A stretch of 9,293 bases of DNA from Paracoccaceae bacterium (GCA_003551745.1 PUNI01000305.1:1-9293), one strand, 5' to 3'. Counted from the stretch's first letter, positions 1-6,170 are shown. Notes: generated by a model from the sequence alone, not told the origin. Translations and numbers: made by a program.

Positions 1-95
1 CGACGGCTCCCGAATACAACCGCCTGCTGCGCGCGCGATCTGCTGCTCCAGGAGATGGCGCGCGCGCAGCAGGCGGTTGTATTCGGGAGCCGTCG
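1..95. repeat. 37-bp perfect inverted repeat at the window edge, probable fold-back join
   Basis: Bases 1-37 are the exact reverse complement of 59-95, separated by a 21-nt spacer (38-58). Pairing stops abruptly inside the spacer. The right arm sits in normal coding sequence of the L,D-transpeptidase, while the left arm repeats it backwards. A GCGCGC run lies where the two arms meet the spacer and could have served as microhomology. A chimeric read or contig-end artefact is the simplest reading. A real template-switch rearrangement that breaks the gene is the alternative. Confidence 0.9.
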
Positions 96-666
96 GCATC
101 ACCGACCGCAGCACCGCCGCCGGGCTCTGCCCATCGAGCCGGGCCATGACGGACGCCACGTCGAGTTCCGGAGCCGCGCGCTTGATCGTCGGATGGATGT
201 CGGCGGGCCGCAACACACCCGCATGCAGGTCGCGGGCATAGCGCAGGAAGGTGCGGCTGACCCGCACCTCCAGCGCACCGCGGTCGCGCTCGCTGCGCAC
301 GTCGCGAAATGCCGCCATCAGGCCATCGAGGTCGTATCGCGCCATGGGCAGCGCATGGTCTCGGGCCCGGCTGAGCGCCGAGAAGAAGGCCCGGCGCCGC
401 TCCGCATCCGCTGCGCCGGTCCACAGCGGCGCATAGTCGCGCGCCCGATAGTAGGCCGACAGCGCAGGATCTTCCGCAGCCGCCTCCGCGACCGCGGCCT
501 GGAAGGCGCTGATCTGCACGGTGATGGCTGCCGCCTCTTCGGCCGGCCCCTCGACCTGTAGAGCCTGTGCCGGCACTGGAAATCCGGAAAGCAGGACGGC
601 GAGGACCCCGCCAAGCCCGAAAACGGATACGCGCAGCGATGCGCGTGAAATGCGTTGATGCGACAT
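1..666 (-). CDS. YcbB/LdtD-type L,D-transpeptidase, N-terminal part only (runs off left edge)
   Basis: The frame is open from an ATG at 666 down to base 1, giving 222 codons. Residues 1-35 look like a Sec signal peptide: basic start, hydrophobic stretch around 13-28, and PAQA before a likely cleavage. The motif YYRARDYAPLW (about 72-82) and the later APEYNRLLRA (about 193-202) match the scaffold region of YcbB-family enzymes. In this family, periplasmic L,D-transpeptidases form mDAP-mDAP (3-3) cross-links in peptidoglycan. The catalytic YkuD domain with its Cys would lie beyond the edge and is not seen. A G-rich run (about 673-677) sits 6 nt before the start as a weak ribosome site. The last 12 or so codons lie in the left arm of an inverted repeat and read AAGGCIREPS, which does not look native, so residues past about 210 are doubtful. 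The family call is fairly sure; activity cannot be judged. Confidence 0.8.
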   Translation of the reverse strand, partial: MSHQRISRASLRVSVFGLGGVLAVLLSGFPVPAQALQVEGPAEEAAAITVQISAFQAAVAEAAAEDPALSAYYRARDYAPLWTGAADAERRRAFFSALSRARDHALPMARYDLDGLMAAFRDVRSERDRGALEVRVSRTFLRYARDLHAGVLRPADIHPTIKRAAPELDVASVMARLDGQSPAAVLRSVMPTAPEYNRLLRARHLLEQQIARAAGGCIREPS

Positions 667-1048
667 AATCGGCCCCCATTTCCGCCAGACGCGGACGACC
701 TGCCGACAGTGCAGGCCCGCTTGCAGACCCTCACAGCATCGGGTGAGTCGCGCGCGCTCGTCCAGACTTTTTTTCGGGCGCAAGAGCGATTAAAAACTTC
801 TGGCCGTCAGCGTTGCCGTTGCGCCATGTTTTGCAGACGCGTTAACCAAAAATCAGCAGTTTTCCGCCGAAATGCCACATGTCTGCCACAGGGGTGGAAC
901 TTCGGGCTTGGGCTCTGAGTCCGCGTGTGGCAACCATTCGTGACAGGCGGCCACAAGAGCCGTGAGGCAGCACATCGAGTCAGGGGCCGGTCAACGCCGT
1001 CGACAGGGCAGCCGGCCAAGACAAGGCAACGACGGGACAGGCGACATC
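667..1048. other. Divergent gene-free control region between the L,D-transpeptidase and mepK
   Basis: This 382-bp stretch separates two divergent genes and must hold both promoters. Its middle (about 765-870) is clearly richer in A/T than the flanks and contains a seven-T run at 768-774, TTAA at 790-793 and GTTAACC at 841-847. I could not find a convincing -35/-10 pair on either strand. A 6-bp inverted pair, GGCCGG (985-990) and CCGGCC (1012-1017), could form a hairpin in the leader of the plus-strand gene. No coding sequence is credible here. Confidence 0.5.
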
Positions 1049-1618
1049 ATGGCAGACCAATCGACTTCGGGTTTCACCCGGCGCGGGCTTCTGGCGGTGT
1101 TCACGGCAACGGCCGTCACGGCCGCGCCCTACTATGCGAATGCCAGCGGATTTCTCCGGCGGGGCGGCGACATCAGGCGGCTGAGCATGTATTCGGGCCG
1201 CACCGGCGAGCGCTTCGATGCAGTCTACTGGATTGACGGCAACTATGTGCCGGAGGTGCTGCGCGAGATCAGCTTCTTCATGCGTGACTGGCGCAACAAC
1301 GAGGTGAAGGCCATCGACACCCGCTGCCTCGACATGATGTGCGCGGCCCACCGGCTGCTCGACGCCAGCGAGCCTTACAACCTGCTGTCGGGCTATCGCT
1401 CCCCTGCAACCAATCGCATGCTTCGTGCTCGGTCGCGCAATGTTGCCCAAAACTCCCTGCACCTGACGGGCAAGGCGGCCGATCTGCGCCTCCGCTCGCG
1501 TTCGGTTTCGCAGATGAGCCGGGCTGCCACCGCGCTCAACGCTGGCGGCGTCGGGCGCTACTCGCGCTCCGATTTCGTGCACATGGATTGCGGCCCGGTG
1601 CGCAGCTGGGGCGCCTGA
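1049..1618 (+). CDS. mepK: MepK-type (DUF882, peptidase M15_2) murein endopeptidase, Tat-exported
   Basis: This is a 189-residue protein. Its N-terminus carries a twin-arginine signal (TRRGLLAVF, Arg11-Arg12), a hydrophobic stretch and ANA at 30-32 before likely cleavage. Zinc-peptidase landmarks follow in order: SGYRSP (114-119), SLHLTGKAADLRL (137-149) with the HxxGxAxD motif (His138, Asp145), and FVHMD (176-180) with His178. These are the metal ligands expected in the M15-like DUF882 family. E. coli MepK of this family is a Tat substrate that cleaves mDAP-mDAP 3-3 cross-links, so a periplasmic peptidoglycan-cutting role is inferred. The start at 1049 is preferred over 962 because it puts the Tat motif close to the N-terminus and follows GGGACAGG at 1034-1041. 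The divergent neighbour is a predicted L,D-transpeptidase, which would make the same type of bond. The gene converges on the kinase with a 27-bp gap. Confidence 0.88.
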   Translation: MADQSTSGFTRRGLLAVFTATAVTAAPYYANASGFLRRGGDIRRLSMYSGRTGERFDAVYWIDGNYVPEVLREISFFMRDWRNNEVKAIDTRCLDMMCAAHRLLDASEPYNLLSGYRSPATNRMLRARSRNVAQNSLHLTGKAADLRLRSRSVSQMSRAATALNAGGVGRYSRSDFVHMDCGPVRSWGA

Positions 1619-1645
1619 AGGGCCGTTTCCCCAAGCGGAGACAGG

Positions 1646-2980
1646 CTAGAGAGGCAGGGCGATCTCCGCCCGCAGCCCGCCAAGCCGTGCACTGGTGGCC
1701 AGATCCAGGCGTCCGCCGTGTCCGCGCACGGCATCCGCGGCAATCGCCAGCCCCAACCCGACCCCCATTCCGCGATCCTGATTGCGGGCCGCATCGAGGC
1801 GCGTGAAGGGCTGCAGCGCCTCCTCCCGCCGCTCGGGCGGAATTCCCGGCCCGTCGTCCTCCACGGCAATCCGGACGCCGGCGGGATCGACCGTCACCGA
1901 CACCTCGCAACGCGTCCCGTACTGCACCGCGTTGCCGATCAGATTGTCGAGCGCCCGGGCCATCAGCTGCGGCCGCAGCGATGCTGTCCGCCCCGCCCCT
2001 TCCGCCCGCACCAGCGTGACCGGCTGGCCGCAACGTGCCGCGCGTTCCACGGCACCCTCGACCAGCGCCACCACATCCGTCGGCTGCACCTCTTCGGTCG
2101 CGTTGCCGCGCACGTAATCCAGAAAGCTGTCGGTCAGCCGCTCCATCTCGGCGACATCCTGCAGAAGCGCTTCCGTCTCCGGGCCGTCGTCGGCCAGCGC
2201 GAGGGCGAGGCGCAGGCGCGTCAGGGGCGTGCGCAGATCATGGCTGACGGCCGACAGAAGCAGCGTTCGCTGTTCGATCTGCCGCTCGATGCGGTCGCGC
2301 ATGTCGATGAAGGCCTCGCCCGCCGCCCGCACCTCCTGCGCACCGCGCGGGCGGTAGTTCAACCGCCGTCCCTTGCCGAAGGCTTCCGCCGCGAGCCCGA
2401 GTTGCCGGATCGGCCGCAACTGCCGGCGCAGGAAGAAATAGGCGATGGCGGCCATCAGCACCCCGCTGAGCACCACGATCACGATCAACTGGTGCGGGTT
2501 CGACGCCGAGACCTGCCGGCGATCCAGCCGCACCAGCATCGGCCCGTGCGCGGTCTCGATCGCGATCAGCAGTTCACGATGGAGGCTCGCGAGATCGATC
2601 CCGCTCACACCGTCGAGGCGGTTGCGCAGGGTCGCGATCACCGCCCGGCCGGAAAGGTCGTCGAGGCTGCGCAGATCGCCTGCCGGAACCGGCGGTTCCG
2701 GTCCTGGCGGCAGGCTTGCACTGATCCCCAGCGGTGGCGCGAGGGCGGCCACGCGCTGCTGGGCCGTCTGCAGGTCGGCCGCCGCGTTCACCTCGTCGCG
2801 GAGATAGCCGAGGCTGGCGGCGAGATTGGTCGTCATCTGCTGCGTGACGCCCTCGTAGTGGCGCTGGATGAACACCACAGACACCACCAGCTGCAGCAGG
2901 ACCAGCGGCGTGACGAGAATCAGAACCGCCCGCCCGTAGAGGCCCTGCGGGAACATACCCCGAAATAGCGCCATCATCAT
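1646..2980 (-). CDS. EnvZ-type membrane sensor histidine kinase, no adjacent response regulator
   Basis: The 444-residue protein has transmembrane segments at about 18-38 and 165-184, flanking a periplasmic sensor region of about 125 residues with no domain I recognise. A HAMP linker follows (about 185-238). The HisKA box is SAVSHDLRTPLTRLRL (243-258), with phospho-accepting His247. The ATPase domain shows the N box DNLIGN (345-350), G1 DDGPGI (375-380), the F-box-like LQPFTRLD (389-396) and G2 GMGVGLGLAI (404-413). All catalytic landmarks are intact, so it should autophosphorylate and pass phosphate to an OmpR-like regulator. No regulator gene is adjacent: downstream lies mepK (convergent) and upstream the divergent decarboxylase. 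The start is uncertain among three consecutive ATGs (2980, 2977, 2974). AGG at 2989-2991 lies 8 nt before the first. The signal sensed cannot be told from sequence. Confidence 0.93.
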   Translation of the reverse strand: MMMALFRGMFPQGLYGRAVLILVTPLVLLQLVVSVVFIQRHYEGVTQQMTTNLAASLGYLRDEVNAAADLQTAQQRVAALAPPLGISASLPPGPEPPVPAGDLRSLDDLSGRAVIATLRNRLDGVSGIDLASLHRELLIAIETAHGPMLVRLDRRQVSASNPHQLIVIVVLSGVLMAAIAYFFLRRQLRPIRQLGLAAEAFGKGRRLNYRPRGAQEVRAAGEAFIDMRDRIERQIEQRTLLLSAVSHDLRTPLTRLRLALALADDGPETEALLQDVAEMERLTDSFLDYVRGNATEEVQPTDVVALVEGAVERAARCGQPVTLVRAEGAGRTASLRPQLMARALDNLIGNAVQYGTRCEVSVTVDPAGVRIAVEDDGPGIPPERREEALQPFTRLDAARNQDRGMGVGLGLAIAADAVRGHGGRLDLATSARLGGLRAEIALPL

Positions 2981-2992
2981 GCCGCGAACCTA

Positions 2993-3058
2993 GGCCAATC
3001 GGACGCCAAAAGGCAGGCCGATTCGACGGGGTCACGACCACCGGGTCGCGAAGCTTCG
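2993..3058. other. Minor inverted repeats in the kinase/decarboxylase divergent region
   Basis: Two small symmetric elements lie between the divergent genes. AATCGG (2997-3002) and CCGATT (3018-3023) are inverted copies 15 nt apart. CGAAGCTTCG (3049-3058) is a perfect 10-bp palindrome. Either could be a protein-binding site, but elements this short are common by chance in GC-rich DNA and I could not link them to a promoter. Confidence 0.2.
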
Positions 3059-3107
3059 ACCTACAGGAGCGAAATGCGGGGCCCGGGAAAACCGAAGCTC
3101 TGCTTTG

Positions 3108-3126
3108 GGTTGTGTCCGACACAACC
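3108..3126. promoter_or_regulatory. Perfect 9-1-9 palindrome, probable operator for the decarboxylase gene
   Basis: The sequence GGTTGTGTCCGACACAACC is a 19-bp inverted repeat with a single central base, ending 34 bp before the decarboxylase ATG. Its length, odd centre and position fit the binding site of a dimeric repressor or activator. A transcript hairpin is possible, but a one-base loop would require opening part of the stem. No regulator gene is in view, so the binder is unknown. It lies inside the longer reading frame from 3074, which is another reason to prefer the start at 3161. Confidence 0.6.
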
Positions 3127-3149
3127 GCGTGCACAGATGCGGGCCGGGG

Positions 3150-3156
3150 AAGGAGG
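3150..3156 (+). promoter_or_regulatory. Strong ribosome binding site fixing the decarboxylase start
   Basis: AAGGAGG lies 4 nt before the ATG at 3161. It is the best Shine-Dalgarno match near any possible start of this frame and decides in favour of 3161 over the upstream in-frame starts at 3074 and 3137. The spacing is slightly short. Confidence 0.75.
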
Positions 3157-3160
3157 ACGG

Positions 3161-4540
3161 ATGGACCACGACGATTTGCGCAACTGGTCGAAGCGGGCCG
3201 CCGACTGGGCGCACGGATATCACGCCGGTCTCCGGGATCGCCCCGTCCGCCCCCGTGTGGCCCCCGGAAGTGTCGCGACGCGGTTGCCGGCGCAGGCGCC
3301 GGAAGATCCCGAGCCGATCGAGCGCATCTTCACCGATTTCGAGACGCTGCTGGTGCCGGCGATGACCCATTGGCAGCATCCGCGGTTCTTCGCCTACTTT
3401 CCGGCCAACGCGGCGCCGGCCTCGATGCTGGCCGAGCAGCTGGCCAACGCCATCGCGGCCCAGTGCATGCTTTGGCAGACCTCGCCGGCAGCGACCGAGC
3501 TGGAGGCCGTGGCCACCGGCTGGATGCGCCGCGCGCTCGGCCTGCCGGAGCGCTTTTCCGCGACGATCCACGACAGCGCCACCGTGGCCACCCTGTCGGC
3601 AGTCATCACAATGCGCGAGGCCGCCTCGGCCGGACAGGGCAACGCCAACGGGCTCTTCTCCCTGCCGCGGCTACGCCTCTATGCGTCCGAACAGACGCAC
3701 TCCTCGGTCGACAAGGCGGTGCGCGTGGCAGGCCTGGGCCAGGCCAACCTCGTCCGCATCCCGACCGACGCGACCCTCGCGATGGCGCATGGCGAACTCG
3801 ACTCCGCTATCCGGGCCGACCTTGCCGCCGGGCACCGTCCGGCCGGTGTCATCCTCGCTGTCGGCGGCACGTCGGTGGGCGCCTGCGACCGCCTGCGCGC
3901 GGCGATCGGTGTCGCGAAATCCCACGGGCTGCCCGTCCATGTCGACGCGGCCTGGGCCGGCAGCGCGATGATCTGCCCGGAGTTCCGCGCATTGTGGGAA
4001 GGGGTGGAAGAGGCCGACAGCGTCGTCGTCAACCCGCACAAGTGGCTGGGGGTCCAGTTCGACTGCTCGATCCAGTTCCTGACCAACCCGGCGCAGCAGA
4101 TCCGCAGCCTGAGCCTGAAGCCCGCCTATCTCGCAACCGCCGGGGCCGCCACCACCGACTACAGCGACTGGACCCTCCCGCTGGGACGCCGGTTCCGGGC
4201 GCTCAAGCTGTGGATGACCTTGCGCGCCTACGGGCTGCAGGAGCTGCGGCGGCGCATCCGCAACCACGTCGCCTGGGCCAGCCAGCTTGCCGAGGCGGTG
4301 GCCACCCACCCGCGGCTGCTTATCACCACGCCGCCGGTGCTCTCTCTCTTCACCTTCGCCCATCGCGAGGGCGACACCGCCACCGATGCCCTGCTCGGGC
4401 GCATCAACGACGACGGCCGCGTCTATCTCACACCCAGCCGCCATTTCGGAAAATCGGTGATCCGCGTCCAGGTGGGCCAGTTCGATTGCACACGCGACGA
4501 CGTCATGATGGTCGCGCGCGTGCTCCGCGAACTGGCATGA
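3161..4540 (+). CDS. PLP-dependent group II decarboxylase, aromatic-L-amino-acid decarboxylase type
   Basis: The 459-residue protein matches aromatic-amino-acid decarboxylases along its length. HPRFFAYFPANAAPASML (73-90) is the family's substrate-site region. SEQTHSSVDKA (176-186) holds His180, which stacks on the cofactor. VDAAWAGSAMICPEFR (261-276) holds Asp262, which pairs with the pyridine nitrogen. NPHKWLGVQFDCS (291-303) holds Lys294, the Schiff-base lysine. PAYL (321-324) places Tyr323 where the catalytic-loop tyrosine of mammalian DOPA decarboxylase lies, and WTLPLGRRFRALKLW (337-351) follows as in that enzyme. With both His180 and Tyr323 kept, decarboxylation is more likely than the aldehyde-synthase side activity known in relatives. 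It should convert an aromatic L-amino acid (Tyr, Trp, Phe or DOPA) to its amine and CO2 in the cytosol; the substrate is not decided by sequence. The position matching a Glu in the human SASEAT motif is Val (SATVAT, 139-144). No transporter or amine-pathway gene is adjacent. Confidence 0.9.
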   Translation: MDHDDLRNWSKRAADWAHGYHAGLRDRPVRPRVAPGSVATRLPAQAPEDPEPIERIFTDFETLLVPAMTHWQHPRFFAYFPANAAPASMLAEQLANAIAAQCMLWQTSPAATELEAVATGWMRRALGLPERFSATIHDSATVATLSAVITMREAASAGQGNANGLFSLPRLRLYASEQTHSSVDKAVRVAGLGQANLVRIPTDATLAMAHGELDSAIRADLAAGHRPAGVILAVGGTSVGACDRLRAAIGVAKSHGLPVHVDAAWAGSAMICPEFRALWEGVEEADSVVVNPHKWLGVQFDCSIQFLTNPAQQIRSLSLKPAYLATAGAATTDYSDWTLPLGRRFRALKLWMTLRAYGLQELRRRIRNHVAWASQLAEAVATHPRLLITTPPVLSLFTFAHREGDTATDALLGRINDDGRVYLTPSRHFGKSVIRVQVGQFDCTRDDVMMVARVLRELA

Positions 4541-4559
4541 GACGCTGACAAGAGACGGA

Positions 4560-4582
4560 GCGGGCCACCGTCATCGGCCCGC
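4560..4582. terminator. Hairpin after the decarboxylase, possible bidirectional terminator
   Basis: GCGGGCC (4560-4566) pairs perfectly with GGCCCGC (4576-4582) around a 9-nt loop, in the 65-bp gap between convergent genes. No U-run follows on either strand, so it is not a textbook intrinsic terminator. The position supports an end-of-transcript role for both genes. Confidence 0.45.
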
Positions 4583-4601
4583 CCGGCATGCGCACTGCCG
4601 G
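4583..4601. terminator. Second small hairpin at the convergent junction
   Basis: CCGGCA (4583-4588) pairs with TGCCGG (4596-4601) around a 7-nt loop. It abuts the larger hairpin and ends 4 nt from the stop codon of the minus-strand barrel gene. It may act with its neighbour as a transcript-end structure. It is short, with no U-run. Confidence 0.3.
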
Positions 4602-4605
4602 CGGA

Positions 4606-5187
4606 TCAGAAGCGGAACGCCGCCCGAGCCTGGAATGTATTGGCGCGCACGTCGATGTCGCTGTTGTTGAAATCGTCGAAGCGGTGGTGCAGCACCTCGC
4701 CGCCCACGCTCCAGCCGCCGCCGACGTCGACCTCGGCGCCTACCCCGGCAACCCAGCCGGTCTCGCTGCCAAGGCCGCTGACCCGCGCCCGCGCGGCGCC
4801 GGCCGTGCCGTAGACGAAGACGTTGTCGAAAGTCGGGCCACCACGCACCGTCAGCCGGGTCACATGCTTCAGCCGACCGGCTTCTTCCACGTTTATGTTG
4901 GCGGCGTCATAGCCCGCCTCGACCCCGGCCGCGAAGCCGCCGAAATCCTGAAGATAGCCGGCGAAGACGCCGCCGATGGCGCCGTCACCGCTCACGTCGC
5001 GACCGAGATCGCCCCAGCCCAGACGCCCACCGAGATAGCCGCCCGTCCAATTGCGCGCCGTCACCATCGGCGCCGGTGCCGCGGGCGGCTGGATCGCGGG
5101 CTCGACGGCGGGTTCGTCAAGCGTGCCGGCCACGGCCGGTGCGGCCAGGCTCAGCGCGGCGGCGATCGCGGATACTCGCTTCATCAT
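4606..5187 (-). CDS. Small outer-membrane beta-barrel protein (porin family), copy A
   Basis: The 193-residue protein starts with a Sec signal peptide (MMKRVSAIAAALSLAAPAVA, likely cleaved after residue 20), then a Pro/Ala-rich stretch (about 25-40), then alternating glycine- and aromatic-rich segments typical of an eight-strand OmpA-like barrel. It ends in RAAFRF, whose terminal Phe is the usual signal for outer-membrane assembly by the BAM complex. Shared blocks with the gene at 5387-6037 include WTGGYLGGRLGWG (47-59), DFGGFAAGVE (81-90), RGGPTFDN (115-122) and the C-terminal NTFQAR (183-188), so the two are paralogues. The start at 5187 has AAGGAG 7 nt upstream (the second ATG at 5184 is possible). 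The role is probably structural or a small-solute channel. A specific function cannot be assigned. Confidence 0.87.
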   Translation of the reverse strand: MMKRVSAIAAALSLAAPAVAGTLDEPAVEPAIQPPAAPAPMVTARNWTGGYLGGRLGWGDLGRDVSGDGAIGGVFAGYLQDFGGFAAGVEAGYDAANINVEEAGRLKHVTRLTVRGGPTFDNVFVYGTAGAARARVSGLGSETGWVAGVGAEVDVGGGWSVGGEVLHHRFDDFNNSDIDVRANTFQARAAFRF

Positions 5188-5293
5188 GCCTCATCTCCTT
5201 CCCGTTTTCCGGGTATCGACTGCCCATTTCCCGAGCTGCACGGCACCGCAAACCATGGGCGCCCTGCATCCCTTGGCGCAGAGATGGAGCAAG

Positions 5294-5320
5294 GCCCGGG
5301 CGGTTGAAACCCGCCCGGGC
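5294..5320 (-). terminator. Strong GC hairpin between the two barrel genes
   Basis: GCCCGGGCGG (5294-5303) pairs perfectly with CCGCCCGGGC (5311-5320) around the 7-nt loop TTGAAAC. It lies 66 bp downstream of the copy B stop codon and 106 bp upstream of the copy A start. Below it on the minus strand comes CTTGCTCC, not a U-run. It may end or process the copy B transcript, stabilise its 3' end, or reduce read-through into copy A. Confidence 0.6.
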
Positions 5321-5386
5321 GCGAAATCTGCCGATCCCACGACAGGGTGAACGGTCGTGACCGGCGACGATCAGACCTGACGGCGA

Positions 5387-6037
5387 TCAGAACCGGTAGG
5401 ACACCCGGGCCTGGATCGTGTTCAGCCGCAGCCGCGCGCCGGTGCCGTCAAAGTTCTTGATCCGGTGCTGGGCCGCCTCGGCGCCGATGCGCCAGTTCTC
5501 GTCCAGCATCACCTCGGCGCCGAGACCCGCCAGCCAGCCGCTGTCGCTGAGGCTCTCGCCACCGCCACGGATGCGAATGTTCGAGCCACCGACCACGGCA
5601 TACACGAAGGCATTGTCGAAGGTCGGGCCGCCGCGGAGCTTCAGCGCCGCCACCTCGCGGAGACGCACACCGCCGGGGAAGCGGATGCGGGCCGCGTCAT
5701 AGCTGCCCTCGACGCCAGCCGCGAAGCCGCCGAAGTCATGCAGATAGCCCAGATGGATCCCGCCCAACCAGCCGCTGCGCTTGATCCGGACGGTATCGGA
5801 ACCGGCATCCGCGACGGTATCATCCCCCGGCACCCGAAACCGCAAACGTGCCTCGCCCCAGCCGAGTTGCGCCCCAACATAGGGACCCGTCCAGGGACTC
5901 CGCACCGCCATCACCGGCGGCGGCGGCGCCACCTCGGGCTCGACAACCGGCGCCATCTTCGTGCCGGCCATGGCCGATCCGGCAACGCCCAGTGCCAGCG
6001 CCGCCGCCATTCCAACTGCTGCGAATCGTTTCATCAT
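5387..6037 (-). CDS. Small outer-membrane beta-barrel protein (porin family), copy B
   Basis: The 216-residue protein has a Sec signal peptide (likely cleaved after AMA, residue 24), a Pro-rich stretch (about 30-42) and a barrel ending in VSYRF with the outer-membrane terminal Phe. WTGPYVGAQLGWG (49-61), DFGGFAAGVE (101-110), RGGPTFDN (135-142) and NTIQAR (206-211) recur in copy A. It is longer mainly because of an added acidic stretch at about 69-88 (with GDDTVADAGSDTV) between the first conserved strand and the GYLHDFGG block, probably an enlarged surface loop or turn. GGAGGG at 6044-6049 lies 6 nt before the start, and a TATAAT box lies about 40 bp upstream, so it probably has its own promoter. 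The function beyond outer-membrane barrel is unknown. Confidence 0.87.
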   Translation of the reverse strand: MMKRFAAVGMAAALALGVAGSAMAGTKMAPVVEPEVAPPPPVMAVRSPWTGPYVGAQLGWGEARLRFRVPGDDTVADAGSDTVRIKRSGWLGGIHLGYLHDFGGFAAGVEGSYDAARIRFPGGVRLREVAALKLRGGPTFDNAFVYAVVGGSNIRIRGGGESLSDSGWLAGLGAEVMLDENWRIGAEAAQHRIKNFDGTGARLRLNTIQARVSYRF

Positions 6038-6074
6038 CCTGCACCCTCCGTCCAGGCCGAAAAATGGCCGTGGC

Positions 6075-6087
6075 GGGTATTATACCC
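6075..6087 (-). promoter_or_regulatory. TATAAT -10 box inside a GGGTAT-T-ATACCC palindrome, likely copy B promoter
   Basis: On the minus strand, 6084-6079 reads TATAAT, a perfect -10 hexamer in otherwise GC-rich DNA and about 40 bp from the barrel gene start. At 17-bp spacing the -35 position (6102-6107) reads TTCGTA, only 3 of 6 matches. The hexamer sits at the centre of a 13-bp palindrome with 6-bp arms, so a bound protein could block the promoter, or the plus strand (TATTAT at 6078-6083) could also be used for the divergent dehydrogenase gene. Confidence 0.5.
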
Positions 6088-6170
6088 CATTCCCAGCCCT
6101 TTACGAAGGTGCAACACGATGGCACTGGACAGCATGTTGCGGCTGGGGCACGCCACGACCCGCCCAGCAA

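Noticed and set aside
768..774. Seven-T run that could mark a terminator
   Set aside because: No stem-loop precedes it on the plus strand, and no gene ends nearby, since both flanking genes start from this region.
790..847. Possible CtrA-like binding sites (TTAA at 790-793, TTAACC at 842-847)
   Set aside because: CtrA sites need two half-sites about 7 nt apart. These are about 50 nt apart, and the bases after TTAACC do not give a second half-site.
655..918. 87-codon plus-strand frame in the divergent region after the L,D-transpeptidase start
   Set aside because: It begins with TTG, has no ribosome site, overlaps the start of the transpeptidase gene and covers the A/T-rich promoter zone; the protein matches nothing I know.
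1718..2968. Long plus-strand open frame (416 codons) across the kinase gene
   Set aside because: It lies entirely antisense to a kinase with all catalytic motifs. Its Arg/His/Pro/Gln-rich translation has no recognisable domain. Long shadow frames are expected in GC-rich coding DNA.
3112..4548. Plus-strand open frame of 478 codons overlapping the decarboxylase in another frame
   Set aside because: Its translation is almost all Arg, Gly, Ala and Pro, while the other frame holds the complete decarboxylase with its PLP lysine and a strong ribosome site.
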